Assembly (NCBI GenBank): GCA_002256935.1
Contig: NCGL01000048.1
Coordinates: 1 to 52,891 of the forward strand
Direction of reading: 5' to 3'
DNA: 52,891 nt
Origin: Bdellovibrio sp. 28-41-41
GTDB lineage: Bacteria > Bdellovibrionota > Bdellovibrionia > Bdellovibrionales > Bdellovibrionaceae
The position numbers and the translations under genes were made by a program. Shown in pieces: positions 8,906 through 17,896 of this stretch. Under the pieces are notes generated by a model, which saw only the letters and a list, made by a program, of their open reading frames with translations, had not been told where the DNA came from and made no database searches. The stretch's first letter is position 1; every line of letters begins with the position of its first letter.

Positions 8906-9981
8906 GAGCCCCTCGCGATTTTTTTCACTTCCGCCATTTTTGCAGAGGTGTTTTTCAAGTACACTTCATTTCTAATCTGTTTCTTGAAATGCTCGTTCGA
9001 ATTCGGAGGTGCTCCGATTCTAAGTGTACGAATTAATGTTAACGCTCTGTTGGCACCTTTCGGTCCATAGCCGACTAATGTTAATAAATTCAGTAGCTCG
9101 GGATCGTTATATGCCGATGGCGCACGTCTTTTTAATTCTTTGCCGATCACTTGATGTTTTAAAAATGAAAAATAACCAATCGAGTATATTAAATTTCTCG
9201 CTAGACCGTTTTCCATTGAAACCCACTCACAATTTGTTTTTCTTGGGGAGTGGTATTTAAATTTTAAATCATTTTCAATAACCGGTTTTAACCCCGCACA
9301 CTCAGGATTCGATGAATTTAAAATTTCGTCCAGGATAAAACGACCATTACCTTTAACTACTTTTCCTTTTGTCCGCTTTGGATCAAGCACGTTCATTTCT
9401 TGAACCGCCCAGCCTGTTAATTGCCCCGCACCGACTCCGCCACCGTAGGAGTAGGTAAAATTAAAACCACTTTCGTTATTCAACTTTGAAAATAGAACTT
9501 TGGGATCGATCGCTTCTTTGGCGCCATTTTGCATAGGCAACCCTTGAAAACACGAAATGACTTTGTTTGTTACAAAGTGAATGTAGTCCACACTAGAATC
9601 ATCAATACACGGCGTTGACGTCGATCGTGCCGAGTGCGACTTATATGTCCAGTTGCCTTCGGGCGTGCGTGTACATTCAATACTGGTTTGCGCTACCTTT
9701 CGTTTCAACGAAGCTTGGATACATTCTTTTGGAATTTCAGCCAATTTTTCTGGAAGCCCAAGACTTTGAGCGGTCGTCGAACAATCCTTACAACCGATTC
9801 CACCCTCTTGGAGTTTGAATAAACCTTTGGCTCGAAATTCTTTAACAAGATAGTAATTCGATGACTCTAAAATTCGTTTAAATTTTTGATTTTTTGGAGA
9901 CCCATCTAGACATTGATTGTCCACAGCCAGTAGCGAGAGATTGAAAAATAGTACGGGCAAAATAAATTTTAGACGCATCAT
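8890..9981 (-). CDS. exported lytic-transglycosylase-like protein
   Basis: From ATG 9981 the product has 363 residues with a signal peptide (FILPVLFFNLSLLAV). Around residues 165-190 it reads FSKLNNESGFN and then GGGVGAGQLTGWA, the Glu-Ser-Gly...GxxGxGQLT pattern of the SLT/lysozyme superfamily, with Glu170 as predicted catalytic acid cutting peptidoglycan glycan strands. Many Cys residues (including GCKDCST) point to an oxidising periplasmic location. The frame can be extended to GTG 10002, but neither start has a good ribosome site; I prefer the ATG because the signal peptide then begins at once. It is the first gene of the five-gene exported-protein cluster running to 3564. Confidence 0.72.
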   Translation of the reverse strand: MMRLKFILPVLFFNLSLLAVDNQCLDGSPKNQKFKRILESSNYYLVKEFRAKGLFKLQEGGIGCKDCSTTAQSLGLPEKLAEIPKECIQASLKRKVAQTSIECTRTPEGNWTYKSHSARSTSTPCIDDSSVDYIHFVTNKVISCFQGLPMQNGAKEAIDPKVLFSKLNNESGFNFTYSYGGGVGAGQLTGWAVQEMNVLDPKRTKGKVVKGNGRFILDEILNSSNPECAGLKPVIENDLKFKYHSPRKTNCEWVSMENGLARNLIYSIGYFSFLKHQVIGKELKRRAPSAYNDPELLNLLTLVGYGPKGANRALTLIRTLRIGAPPNSNEHFKKQIRNEVYLKNTSAKMAEVKKIARGSCRLL

Positions 9982-10150
9982 TTTATTATCGGTTGTGAAC
10001 ACTCACAGTTCTAGTATAATAAACCAAAAATCTGAAAATTAAGACCCCGACCTAGGGTCAGAATCCTATTCCCTTTTATTATTTCTAGACTACAATTTAG
10101 CTACAAATTAAAATAAAACTGCATTTTCTTTCAAAAAAACAAGTGAGCGT

Positions 10151-10918
10151 ATGAAATTAAAATTTATTATTCTATTTTCTGTTTCGTTATTGTTGTGCTC
10201 GTGCGCCTCTTATTTTACTCGTAAAGATTGCGAAAGCAAAAACTGGTTTGATTATGGTTACCAAATTGCTATGTCGGGAAAGCGATTGAATAGCGATACC
10301 TACCTAAATGATTGCCGTAAAGTCGAAGCTGACATTCAAGAGTCACAGCTGGACCTTGGATTTAAGTCCGGCATGTCTAATTATTGCAAACCAGAAATCG
10401 TATATGCCAGCGGTAAGAAAGGTCAGTTTTTCAATTCGGAATTCTGCGATCCAGGCCAAGTTAAAATCTTAACGGCGAAGCACACCGAAGGTGTTCAAGC
10501 ATTCTGCGAACCAACCAGCGGTTTTAGTTTTGGTTCTGGCGGAGGAGTCTATAATCAAATTTGCCCAAAAGAAAAAGAAGAATTCTTCATGAGGGAATAT
10601 CGCAAAGGGCGAAAAAAATATTTAACCGCATCGATCAGCGAGAATCAAAATCGTATTCAGAAAATTAACTCTGACATTAACCTATCTAGTTTACGAAAAT
10701 CGAATTTAGAAGGCGAGCTGAAAGTTGTCGAAGCTATTCAACTGGCTCGCCCGACTCCGGCTAATGCTAACCAAACAGATCCGACGGAAGATAAAAAACG
10801 GGACCTAAAATCAAGGATCAACCAGTCTGACAATGAAATCAGAAGTTTTAATAACAACAAGTCACGTCTTCAGGAATCCATTTATGCTATGGAAAAAGAA
10901 ATTCTAACTCTGGACTAG
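10151..10918 (+). CDS. DUF2799-type lipoprotein
   Basis: The 255-residue protein has a lipoprotein signal (lipobox LCSC, Cys18) and the DUF2799 pattern: a Cys-containing start with WFDYGYQIAMSGK, then GFKSGMSNYCKPE, a second FNSEFCDPG block, FCEPTSGFSFGSGGGVYNQIC and FFMREYRKGRK. The domain consists of short imperfect repeats of the form YxxGxxxGxxxYC. The C-terminal 90 residues form a long Lys/Glu/Gln-rich coiled coil. The function of DUF2799 is unknown; the protein should be anchored to the inner or outer membrane. Its stop lies 12 nt from the end of the opposing antiporter remnant, so the 3' flank was probably reshaped by a deletion. Confidence 0.85.
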   Translation: MKLKFIILFSVSLLLCSCASYFTRKDCESKNWFDYGYQIAMSGKRLNSDTYLNDCRKVEADIQESQLDLGFKSGMSNYCKPEIVYASGKKGQFFNSEFCDPGQVKILTAKHTEGVQAFCEPTSGFSFGSGGGVYNQICPKEKEEFFMREYRKGRKKYLTASISENQNRIQKINSDINLSSLRKSNLEGELKVVEAIQLARPTPANANQTDPTEDKKRDLKSRINQSDNEIRSFNNNKSRLQESIYAMEKEILTLD

Positions 10919-10929
10919 ATAACTTCAAA

Positions 10930-11388
10930 CTAAAGAAACCAGAATGTCAGCGCCACCGCGCTAACATACAACAATGATGAGCTTAATCGACTTATAATTG
11001 GCTCTAGCCACCAACTCTGCAAGCCTCCCAGAACTACTAACCCCGCCAAGAAAAATCCAACCAGGCCAGATTCATTAATTTTCAATTTATCTTGGCGAGA
11101 CTCCGTAAATTTAACAAAAACTAAAAACACTATAAATAAACCGACAAAAATCAGCGACACTAGTTGCACCCACAATGGCGATACCTGAGTAGCCGACATA
11201 TCCCAGCCCCATTTTTCGGTTACCATCAATACAGGCGGAGCCGCATACGGGGTCAACGTTCCTCCGATAGAAATATTCAAAACCAAAGTAGCAAGGATCG
11301 TCATAGCTGCCGGCTCTGTGATAAAACTTCCTAATATCGGAGCTATTGCAAATGTAGTAAAGAATAGAAACTGCGAAAAAGGCTGTAG
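10930..11388 (-). pseudogene. internal fragment of a putative Na+/H+ antiporter gene
   Basis: The frame is open from a TAG at 11389-11391 down to the stop at 10930. Before the first ATG it already matches the antiporter family (Na_H_antiport_2 type): PILGSFITEPAAMTILA, then a GFFLAGLVVLGGLQSWWLEP block. The similarity stops abruptly after SAVALT, where family members continue with a conserved TDNAALTYLG region; here the frame runs into FWFL and a stop. Both the N-terminal and C-terminal halves are therefore missing, leaving about 150 codons. The right part of the region (11400-11460) holds no further recognisable coding. This is a deletion relic, probably not functional. Confidence 0.75.
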
Positions 11389-11463
11389 CTATATATTGCA
11401 CATTATAATCGGACATGTTTGAACGCTACCAGATTAATACGAATATCAAATCTGAAATTATAA

Positions 11464-11850
11464 CTAAGATGGCTTTTTAGTGTGAGCCTCGATCATCGAT
11501 TGAATTTTCAGAATAAACAAATCGAAATCGAAAGGTTTATCCATATAATCGACTGCTCCCTGTCGTTTGTTTTCCATCATTTGCGCGTGATCACCATTCC
11601 CGCTGATACAAATAAACGGCGTGTGGATACCTTTAGTGCGCAAACTTCGCAGCAGTTCATCACCTTTCATATTTGGCATTTGAACATCAGACACAATTAA
11701 ATCATAGTGATTCGAGGTAATTATATCGTAAGCTTGTCGACCATCACTGCACGTATCCACTTTTTCAAAAACAGACTCGAGACCCATCTTCATGGTCTCT
11801 AGTAAGTCGATTTCATCATCTACAAGCATGCACGAATTATACTTTTTCAT
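11464..11850 (-). CDS. single-domain (CheY-like) response regulator
   Basis: The 128 residues are a bare receiver domain. The acidic pocket is Asp11/Asp12 in VDDE, the phospho-acceptor is Asp55 in VSDVQMP, the switch Ser is Ser83 in CISGNG, and the conserved Lys is Lys105 in DKPFD. There is no output domain, so it should work by protein-protein contact, like CheY or Spo0F. GAGG precedes the ATG. No kinase gene is adjacent; the nearest is the orphan-looking histidine kinase at 16694-17896. Partner unknown. Confidence 0.92.
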   Translation of the reverse strand: MKKYNSCMLVDDEIDLLETMKMGLESVFEKVDTCSDGRQAYDIITSNHYDLIVSDVQMPNMKGDELLRSLRTKGIHTPFICISGNGDHAQMMENKRQGAVDYMDKPFDFDLFILKIQSMIEAHTKKPS

Positions 11851-12036
11851 AGAACCTCGCTACTTATTCTTTCGACATAAAGTTCTCTCGACATAAAACG
11901 CTTTCTTCTAAAAACAAAATACAGCTAAATTTGATCATATTGAGACACAGCTAAGCGCCTTTTTTACCACATTTTAGTGTACGATTCTAAGTTATAGCTG
12001 GACAATACTTCCATTTGATCCGACCATTTTAAATAT

Positions 12037-12891
12037 ATGCCTTATCAAGTAGCAAATACCTCTCAAGGTAGAGTTTCATATCGAAAACTCGGCCATGGGA
12101 AAAGAAAAATTTTATTCTTTCACGGCTTTCCCGGATCGAGTCGACAAATCGATATTTTCAATTCTGAGCTACAATCTCAAGACCTAGAAGTTCTCTGTTT
12201 TGATCGACCGGGCTACCATTACACACAAATAAAAACTGCAGACTCATTGAATGTAACTGTAAAAATAGCGATGGAGTTAGTTTCAACATTGTCTTGGACC
12301 AAGTTTGAAGTTGTCACGGTCAGTGGCGGAACCCCATTTGGGATTGGACTCGCTTTGCAGAATCCTGATTCGATCCGCGCCATTCGAGTGATTTCGGGAT
12401 TAGGCGATTTGAGCCTGCCTTCAGTGCGGAAAAATTTTCCAACCCTTTCTATTTATGGTCTAAAAGTTCTACCTGTTGTTCCAACCCGATTGATACGAAA
12501 TGCCCTTCATATTAATCCAGGCCGACGAAATCCTTTTATTGATTTCTTTCTGCCTCCATCAAAAGCAGATTTCGAACTTGCGAATAACAAAGATGTTCGA
12601 GATTCATTAAATCAAAGTTTAAGTGAAGCTCTTGAACAAGGTTTCCTTGGCCCTAAACAAGACTCACCCGTTTTTCTTTCCAACTGGTCTGCGGGGGCCG
12701 CCGGATTGAAAGCCCCCATCCATTTTTGGCATGGTGATTTGGATAATGTAATTTCAAATAAAGTTTCAGAATTCATGGCACCCTTATTTCCCAATGGAAA
12801 AATGACTTTGGTTAAAAACCATGGCCACCTGAGCCTTTCTATTACTTTGATCGAACAGATACTGAAGTTTGATTTTGCAAACCAGCCATAA
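12037..12891 (+). CDS. alpha/beta hydrolase
   Basis: The 284-residue protein has a complete alpha/beta-hydrolase fold. HGFPGSSRQ is the oxyanion loop, VTVSGGTP holds the nucleophile (Ser96, in place of the usual GxSxG), HGDLDNVIS supplies the acid and NHGHLS the catalytic His. There is no signal peptide, so it is cytoplasmic. A short helical cap lies around residues 130-210. The family includes esterases, haloperoxidases and epoxide hydrolases, and the substrate cannot be chosen from sequence. No Shine-Dalgarno is visible before the ATG. The 3' end overlaps the convergent winged-helix gene by 50 nt. Confidence 0.85.
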   Translation: MPYQVANTSQGRVSYRKLGHGKRKILFFHGFPGSSRQIDIFNSELQSQDLEVLCFDRPGYHYTQIKTADSLNVTVKIAMELVSTLSWTKFEVVTVSGGTPFGIGLALQNPDSIRAIRVISGLGDLSLPSVRKNFPTLSIYGLKVLPVVPTRLIRNALHINPGRRNPFIDFFLPPSKADFELANNKDVRDSLNQSLSEALEQGFLGPKQDSPVFLSNWSAGAAGLKAPIHFWHGDLDNVISNKVSEFMAPLFPNGKMTLVKNHGHLSLSITLIEQILKFDFANQP

Positions 12892-13528
12892 TGCGATCAA
12901 AGAATTTTCTAAATTCTGTGCCTTTAGGAATGAGTTGATCAATTCGTTTCTGCGCTAGTTCGATGTTCAAGTCGCTTGCCTCAATCCAAAGGTCTTCATA
13001 GATATGTTGAGTCGCACCTACTGCTAATGACGGAAACGCACCGTCCTCAACTTCACCAAAGCCGACAATCAACAATCGCCCAAACAATTCTTTCATTCCA
13101 CGATTATAGGCGCTTTCATTATCTTTACCCTGCAATCCTGTCAATTTCTTCAAGTCACGAGTTGATAAAGGAGAATCACTTTCTAGTTCGCTCAGCAATG
13201 CCTTGGCCTGCAAAGACAGTTTAAACGCAATACCTCCCGTCTTTTTAAAAAGTGCCAACATCGCTACAAATAAATCACGCGAAAAAAAAGTCGCACGACC
13301 ACCTAGCCATTTTGAATAAACAACGTCTTTATTTGTAGAAAGTTCTTTCATCAACTGCCACATTTTAAAAACTTTCTGATCGCCGTTATCATCCCATTCC
13401 CACTTTAGTTTTGTGCGAGGATAAAACTCAGACCAGATTGAATTGGGCGTTGGTTTGTTATTCACTGGGAAAACTAGCAAGGCCCCATTTGTATTAACGG
13501 CTTTTATCGCTGCAGAAATTTTACTCAC
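12842..13528 (-). CDS. AlkZ-related (YcaQ-like) winged-helix protein
   Basis: The 228 residues resemble proteins annotated as AlkZ-related, distant relatives of the YcaQ/AlkZ DNA glycosylases. The N-terminal part (GALLVFPVNNKPTPNSIW, then VVYSKWLGGRATFFS) is typical, followed by a helix-turn-helix-like region (LSTRDLKKLTGLQ). I cannot see the catalytic QxQ/QxD motif of true AlkZ, so glycosylase activity is unproven. The start is GTG 13528 with GAGG 8 nt upstream; a nearby ATG is out of frame. The MarC-type gene ends upstream at 14122 with 12 nt between the two, so they may be cotranscribed. Confidence 0.6.
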   Translation of the reverse strand: MSKISAAIKAVNTNGALLVFPVNNKPTPNSIWSEFYPRTKLKWEWDDNGDQKVFKMWQLMKELSTNKDVVYSKWLGGRATFFSRDLFVAMLALFKKTGGIAFKLSLQAKALLSELESDSPLSTRDLKKLTGLQGKDNESAYNRGMKELFGRLLIVGFGEVEDGAFPSLAVGATQHIYEDLWIEASDLNIELAQKRIDQLIPKGTEFRKFFDRIMAGLQNQTSVSVRSK

Positions 13529-13540
13529 TGTACATGCCTC

Positions 13541-14122
13541 TTACTTTGCAATCATTTCAATAATACCCGAGCGGACGAACATGACACCGATAGCCGCCAT
13601 CAACAACGAGAATACTTTATTAAACGCATCACTTGCGTCGTCACCCAACCAACGTAGAATAATATTTGCGCGCAAGAATAAAACCAACACGATCAGTAAA
13701 TTCAGCACTAGGCTGGCAACGATCGTAAACATTCCGAATTGATCGGATCCAACCATTAATGTTGTCAGCGCCGCCGGTCCCATCATTAATGGAATCGCAA
13801 TCGGCACCAAGCCTACCTTAGTAGGTGTCGGTGCACCTTGATGACTCGCTGTTACCAACAAATCACGAATGGCAAAAATCAAAAGCAGTAACCCACCCGC
13901 TACTTTAAAATCGCTTTCGGTGATTCCTAAAAATTCAAATATCTTTCTACCTGCCACAATGAAAACTATCCCGATAACCAATGCCGAAATAGTAGCACGG
14001 TAAATTAAATTTTTTCTATCTTTTTCAGATAGTGATTTGGTTAATCCCACCAAAAATGGCAATGCACCGACCACATCAATTGCAACAAACAAAGAAATAA
14101 ATGACTTTAAAAAAGCTTCCAT
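13541..14122 (-). CDS. MarC-family membrane protein
   Basis: The 193-residue protein has six hydrophobic helices and the MarC family pattern: LFVAIDVVGALPFLVGLT in the first helix, a central AGGLLLLIFAIRDL, and IPLMMGPAALTTLM with the conserved GP. MarC proteins are inner-membrane proteins once linked to multiple antibiotic resistance, but their transport role is unsettled. It is followed on the same strand by the AlkZ-related gene after 12 nt. No regulatory site was recognised in the 79 nt upstream. Confidence 0.88.
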   Translation of the reverse strand: MEAFLKSFISLFVAIDVVGALPFLVGLTKSLSEKDRKNLIYRATISALVIGIVFIVAGRKIFEFLGITESDFKVAGGLLLLIFAIRDLLVTASHQGAPTPTKVGLVPIAIPLMMGPAALTTLMVGSDQFGMFTIVASLVLNLLIVLVLFLRANIILRWLGDDASDAFNKVFSLLMAAIGVMFVRSGIIEMIAK

Positions 14123-14201
14123 ACTCTAAAATTTATCACCCAATATTAAAGAGGTCATTTAATAAAACATTTGAATGTCACAAAGACTAGCTGGCTTGTC
14201 G

Positions 14202-14984
14202 TTACTCTACCATTTTCAAATTAGAAGCGCGCAAGTATACTAAATCGTTGATTTCACTTTCACTAAACAAAGCTTTCTTTCGAAGCTCTACATTCACTGG
14301 TTCCATACGCCTTGGCAAACGCGGCATTAAATCGGTCAGCAAGCTTTTAAATTTATGATCAGCATCTAACTTAAATTCTGTACAGAAGTATCTATACCAC
14401 TGACTGCCAAATTGCACATGGTCCAACTCTTCATTAGAAATCACATTCATAATTTCTACTGTTTTATTGGGAGGAATCGCACGAAAGCGCTCTATCAAAC
14501 TTTGCCCAGCATCTAAACCGCTGCCCTCAAGGTAACGATGTACGATAAAAATGCGATCAATTAAACTATCCGATGTATCAACGGCATTCCACAAAACCAA
14601 ATGTATCGGCCAGTGACCCCAATCATATCCAAGTTCGCGCAATCCATCGACACACATTTTTAAATGGCGCCCTTCCGACAATGTGAGGTCGGCCAGTTGC
14701 TGCCGAAATGTTCTATCGACGTCGGGATATTCGCATAGAGTTCTAAGCGCTAATTCCATTGCTTGAAGTTCAATATTCGCCATATCATGCAATAGCCGAG
14801 CTTGGCCTTCGACAAAGCTTAATCCCTTTTTACCGGGATGACGACCCCGCTCTAAAATCGAGATATCACGCTCAGGAGTTTTAGGAATAGCAAACACGTC
14901 CCCTAGCAACGCGCGATGAACTTGATTCTCTACAGAGCTCAATTTTTCGTCGACAGCGGCAGTTAGGAAAACGTTTCGATTCAT
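14202..14984 (-). CDS. DUF455 ferritin-like protein
   Basis: The 260 residues match DUF455, a four-helix ferritin-like family. Iron-ligand candidates lie in FVEGQARLLHDMANIELQAM (Glu, His, Glu) and later in ISNEELDHVQFG (Glu-x-x-His), the paired ExxH pattern of di-iron proteins. Residues 120-180 hold the family's GHWPIHLVLWNAV and RYLEGSGLDAG stretches. Some relatives are annotated as rhamnosyltransferase-linked or tRNA-hydroxylase-like, but the activity is not established. It is cytoplasmic, with an ATG start preceded by GGA. It appears to be a single-gene unit. Confidence 0.85.
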   Translation of the reverse strand: MNRNVFLTAAVDEKLSSVENQVHRALLGDVFAIPKTPERDISILERGRHPGKKGLSFVEGQARLLHDMANIELQAMELALRTLCEYPDVDRTFRQQLADLTLSEGRHLKMCVDGLRELGYDWGHWPIHLVLWNAVDTSDSLIDRIFIVHRYLEGSGLDAGQSLIERFRAIPPNKTVEIMNVISNEELDHVQFGSQWYRYFCTEFKLDADHKFKSLLTDLMPRLPRRMEPVNVELRKKALFSESEINDLVYLRASNLKMVE

Positions 14985-15039
14985 GATCCAAGGTATACAA
15001 ACGGCGGTATTCCAACGTCAATAGCGAATATAAAAGTTT

Positions 15040-15315
15040 CTAGGGTAAAGCTTTAAAGAAACCCCAAATAACATCATTAGCATTGAGGGCTTTAGAGCCA
15101 TCTTCGGTTACACACGACTGTACATGCGCACCAGCTTGGCTTTTGGAGTACAGTTCGCAGTAAGCTCCCTTTTTATCCATCGTTTTAACTGCGGCCCCTT
15201 CACCCTTATTGATGCTCGTCCATTTTTGAATGGTACTAGGAACCGACATAGGCGCCGGGGATGGACACGCGATAGTATTATCGGTTCCAGCAACGGCAGC
15301 GATGCCTCGAAACAA
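15040..15315 (-). CDS. short hypothetical protein, perhaps 5'-truncated
   Basis: A 91-residue frame begins at TTG 15315 with AAGGA close upstream. Its middle (PSTIQKWTSINKGEGAAVKT) and end (LNANDVIWGFFKALP) look coding, and Cys residues in ACPSP, YCELY and SCVTE suggest an exported protein. No proper signal peptide is visible, and the frame extends only 13 codons further up to a TGA. The start may therefore have been lost, or the protein may be a relic. I do not recognise the family. Confidence 0.45.
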   Translation of the reverse strand: MFRGIAAVAGTDNTIACPSPAPMSVPSTIQKWTSINKGEGAAVKTMDKKGAYCELYSKSQAGAHVQSCVTEDGSKALNANDVIWGFFKALP

Positions 15316-15445
15316 TGAATCCTTCTTTGTCCGATTTTGAATTCAATTTATAATACTCATCGGATGATTGAATCGACATATTAGCTTATTTACTATGCGT
15401 TGCCTGATCCGTTCTCTGAAAAAACCAGCAAGGCTGTTCGTCCGA

Positions 15446-15958
15446 TCACTTTAGCGCCCCTATCTGTTTGCAAAAATCTTCAAACACAGTTCGTGTATTT
15501 GAATCTGAAAATGCTCCCGCAGTATCAATTTTTGATCGTACACCTTTAAGCAGCAGTACCTGACTAGGGTTAATTTTAAAATCCATGGTCTTGATAATTT
15601 CTATGAGCTGATCCCTTGTATGGTCGCCTTGCGCGGTTCCGATCACAACAAAGACCGGTTTGCTCATTGTTCCCTCATGAAACAACCACTCGAGCGCATT
15701 TTTTAAAATGCCAGGCAAGCCATGAGCATATTCCGGCGTTGCAATAAAAATAGCATCAACGGTCGCACCCAAATTACGAAACTCTAATACTACTTGTGGA
15801 GTTTGCACTGAGTATTGATTATCAGGATCAAAATAGGGCAAGTCGGCCAAATTAAAATCGACCCATAGATCGTTTGGTCGGCAGCTCTTTGCCGCCTTTA
15901 AAAGGTAACCATTAGTTGAATTGGATCTAAGGCTTCCGCACAAACTCAAAATCTTCAT
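15446..15958 (-). CDS. NAD(P)H-dependent FMN reductase
   Basis: The 170-residue flavodoxin-like protein has the FMN phosphate loop GSLRSNSTN at residues 8-16 and the isoalloxazine-binding PEYAHGLPGILKNALEWL segment. Both are signatures of the NADPH-dependent FMN reductase / chromate and azo-dye reductase group. It is soluble, probably dimeric, and reduces flavin or quinone-like acceptors. A second flavodoxin-fold gene lies divergently at 16056, 97 nt away. Whether the two share a promoter region function is unknown; no regulator is adjacent. Confidence 0.88.
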   Translation of the reverse strand: MKILSLCGSLRSNSTNGYLLKAAKSCRPNDLWVDFNLADLPYFDPDNQYSVQTPQVVLEFRNLGATVDAIFIATPEYAHGLPGILKNALEWLFHEGTMSKPVFVVIGTAQGDHTRDQLIEIIKTMDFKINPSQVLLLKGVRSKIDTAGAFSDSNTRTVFEDFCKQIGALK

Positions 15959-16055
15959 TTAAATATTGAACCACTTTAAAAATTCAAAGTCAGGAGAAAC
16001 TACTAGCATCGAACACATTTAGGAATTATTATGAACAGCAGCGAGGTTCCACACT

Positions 16056-16628
16056 ATGAAGCAAGTTTTAATCCTAAATGGCAGTCCTAATGGAAGCACC
16101 GGCAACTGCGCTAAACTGATTACAAAAATAGAAAAGCTTTTAAAATCCATTGTAAAAGTACGCGTTGTCCATTTGGACAAGTTAAAAACAAATACGAGCC
16201 TTATCAACGAACTAAAAAAATCGGACGGAGTTTTATTTGTAACGGGAACCTATTGGGATTCATGGGGCAGTCCTATGCAAGCTATGTTTGAAGACTTAAC
16301 TGAATTTGAAGGCACCCATGTATTTTTGGGAAAGCCCTGTGCCGTTTTTGTTTTGATGCATTCCGTGGGTGGCAAAGGCATCTTATCGCGTATGCAAGGT
16401 GTGCTTTCAACATTAGGATTTTTGATACCTCCAATGACGGGCATGGTTTTGTCATTAGTTTCACAGTTAGCCAAGTCTGGTAAAAACTCCAAACACAAAA
16501 AAGATTTCTGGGATCTAGACGATCTAAATGCCATACTTGGAAATTTTATCTTGGCCTTAGATATCAAAATTCCTTGGCAAAGTTGGCCCGTCGATCGAGA
16601 TAATTTTCGCAGCGTTTGGTTAAAATAA
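16056..16628 (+). CDS. flavodoxin-fold NAD(P)H-dependent oxidoreductase
   Basis: The 190 residues start MKQVLILNGSPNGSTGNCAK, with the phosphate-binding GSPNGSTGN loop of flavodoxin-like reductases. FVTGTYWDSWGSPMQAMFED contains the second flavin-contacting loop, and VFVLMHSVGGKG the third. The length fits the NAD(P)H:quinone / FMN reductase superfamily. GAGG lies about 9 nt before the ATG. It faces away from the FMN reductase at 15446. The electron acceptor is unknown. Confidence 0.85.
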   Translation: MKQVLILNGSPNGSTGNCAKLITKIEKLLKSIVKVRVVHLDKLKTNTSLINELKKSDGVLFVTGTYWDSWGSPMQAMFEDLTEFEGTHVFLGKPCAVFVLMHSVGGKGILSRMQGVLSTLGFLIPPMTGMVLSLVSQLAKSGKNSKHKKDFWDLDDLNAILGNFILALDIKIPWQSWPVDRDNFRSVWLK

Positions 16629-16693
16629 ATCATCCTGGCCCTTCAAGTGAGTTTACCAGCAGAAATGATTTCACTTATAGTTCTTGAGTGACG

Positions 16694-17896
16694 TCAATGA
16701 GTCGCGTGATTTTCAGGTGGTGACTTTTGGCCAACTATAATCTGGCTAGCCTTTTGCGGCAGGGTGATTCTGAAAATGCATCCTTTTCCGGGAAGGTTTT
16801 GAACATTGATTGCACCACGATTAAGAATCATGGCACGTCGTGCGATGGTCAGACCAAGACCGAGTCCTTCGCGGTTTTCATTCTGCTGCTCGAATGGCTT
16901 AAAAAGTTCTGTTTCGGCATTCGGGGCGAGGCCACCGCATTCATCCTCTACTTCAACGACTATGTTCTCTCCGACATAACTTCCTCGTACCTGAATCCTA
17001 CCACCGTCGCGAGTGTACTTAAGTGCGTTCTGAATTAGGTTCGATAAAGCCGAGTGAAAGAGCTGCTGGTCGGCTTCGAACTTCAACGTCGGACTGATTC
17101 GAACATCCAAGGTTTGATGCCGTGAACGAGCCTCAATCTTGGCGGTAAATAGAATTTGATCTACAACCTGCAATAAATTGCTAGATTCAGCAATAATATT
17201 TGAATCCACCTTAAGCCTGACTTCCGTTAACGATCGATCAATAAGCTCATTCAGTCGTTTCAAGCCTCTTTCTACTATCTGTCCAGTGCTTCCACGGGGT
17301 GCCACGGTTCCATCTTTAACTAACTCGTAGGCCATAACAACGGCGTTAAGCGCATTTCGCAATTCGTGGGCTAAAAATCCCAGATGTTTCACTTCTCGAT
17401 CGGACTCATTCGTGTTTCGTTGAGATGCATACTCAGTAACGGCGCCAGCCATCGCAACATCTAAGCACTGATTCAAATCATGAAACTCCGTCGTAGTAAT
17501 GAGGGCACTTTTCTGATTCGCAAGTTCAGTGATTGACTGGCACATGGCTCCGTATGCGTGAACAACATGCGAAAGAGTGTAGCCAAGACGAAGCAACTCT
17601 AGACCATGAACACCGGCAGCTGTTGCGACTTCCACTTCATGCTTACGGCCGGATGCAATTGACATTGCGGGTTCATCCGCATCACGAGCAGCCTGAGCCA
17701 TACCTTTTTTATCGATCATATATTCCGGATGAGTAGATTGCTCGAGCCTGAGCACAGTCATAAGTTGTTTGTAAAAGATAGGAAGACCTTTTTTAAGTAA
17801 GTCTGATGTTGGACCACCACCGGCAAGGTCACGGGCTTTCTTTTCGGTCATGTCCAAAATTTCTTTTTCGTTGTCCAATAGAAACTCATGCAGCAT
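16694..17896 (-). CDS. soluble sensor histidine kinase with RsbRD-like N-terminus
   Basis: The 400-residue protein has no membrane helix. Residues 1-160 are helical (GLPIFYKQLMTVLR, GLELLRLGYTLSHVVHAYG) and resemble the RsbRD/RsbU-type N-terminal sensor domain. The dimerisation helix carries the phospho-acceptor His177 in FLAHELRNALN. The ATPase domain shows the N box (NLIQNALKYTRDGG), G1 (DECGGL) and G2 (GLGLGLTIARR). AAGGA lies 9 nt before ATG 17896. It is an orphan kinase without an adjacent regulator; the single-domain receiver at 11464 is a possible partner. The input signal is unknown. Confidence 0.9.
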   Translation of the reverse strand: MLHEFLLDNEKEILDMTEKKARDLAGGGPTSDLLKKGLPIFYKQLMTVLRLEQSTHPEYMIDKKGMAQAARDADEPAMSIASGRKHEVEVATAAGVHGLELLRLGYTLSHVVHAYGAMCQSITELANQKSALITTTEFHDLNQCLDVAMAGAVTEYASQRNTNESDREVKHLGFLAHELRNALNAVVMAYELVKDGTVAPRGSTGQIVERGLKRLNELIDRSLTEVRLKVDSNIIAESSNLLQVVDQILFTAKIEARSRHQTLDVRISPTLKFEADQQLFHSALSNLIQNALKYTRDGGRIQVRGSYVGENIVVEVEDECGGLAPNAETELFKPFEQQNENREGLGLGLTIARRAMILNRGAINVQNLPGKGCIFRITLPQKASQIIVGQKSPPENHATH

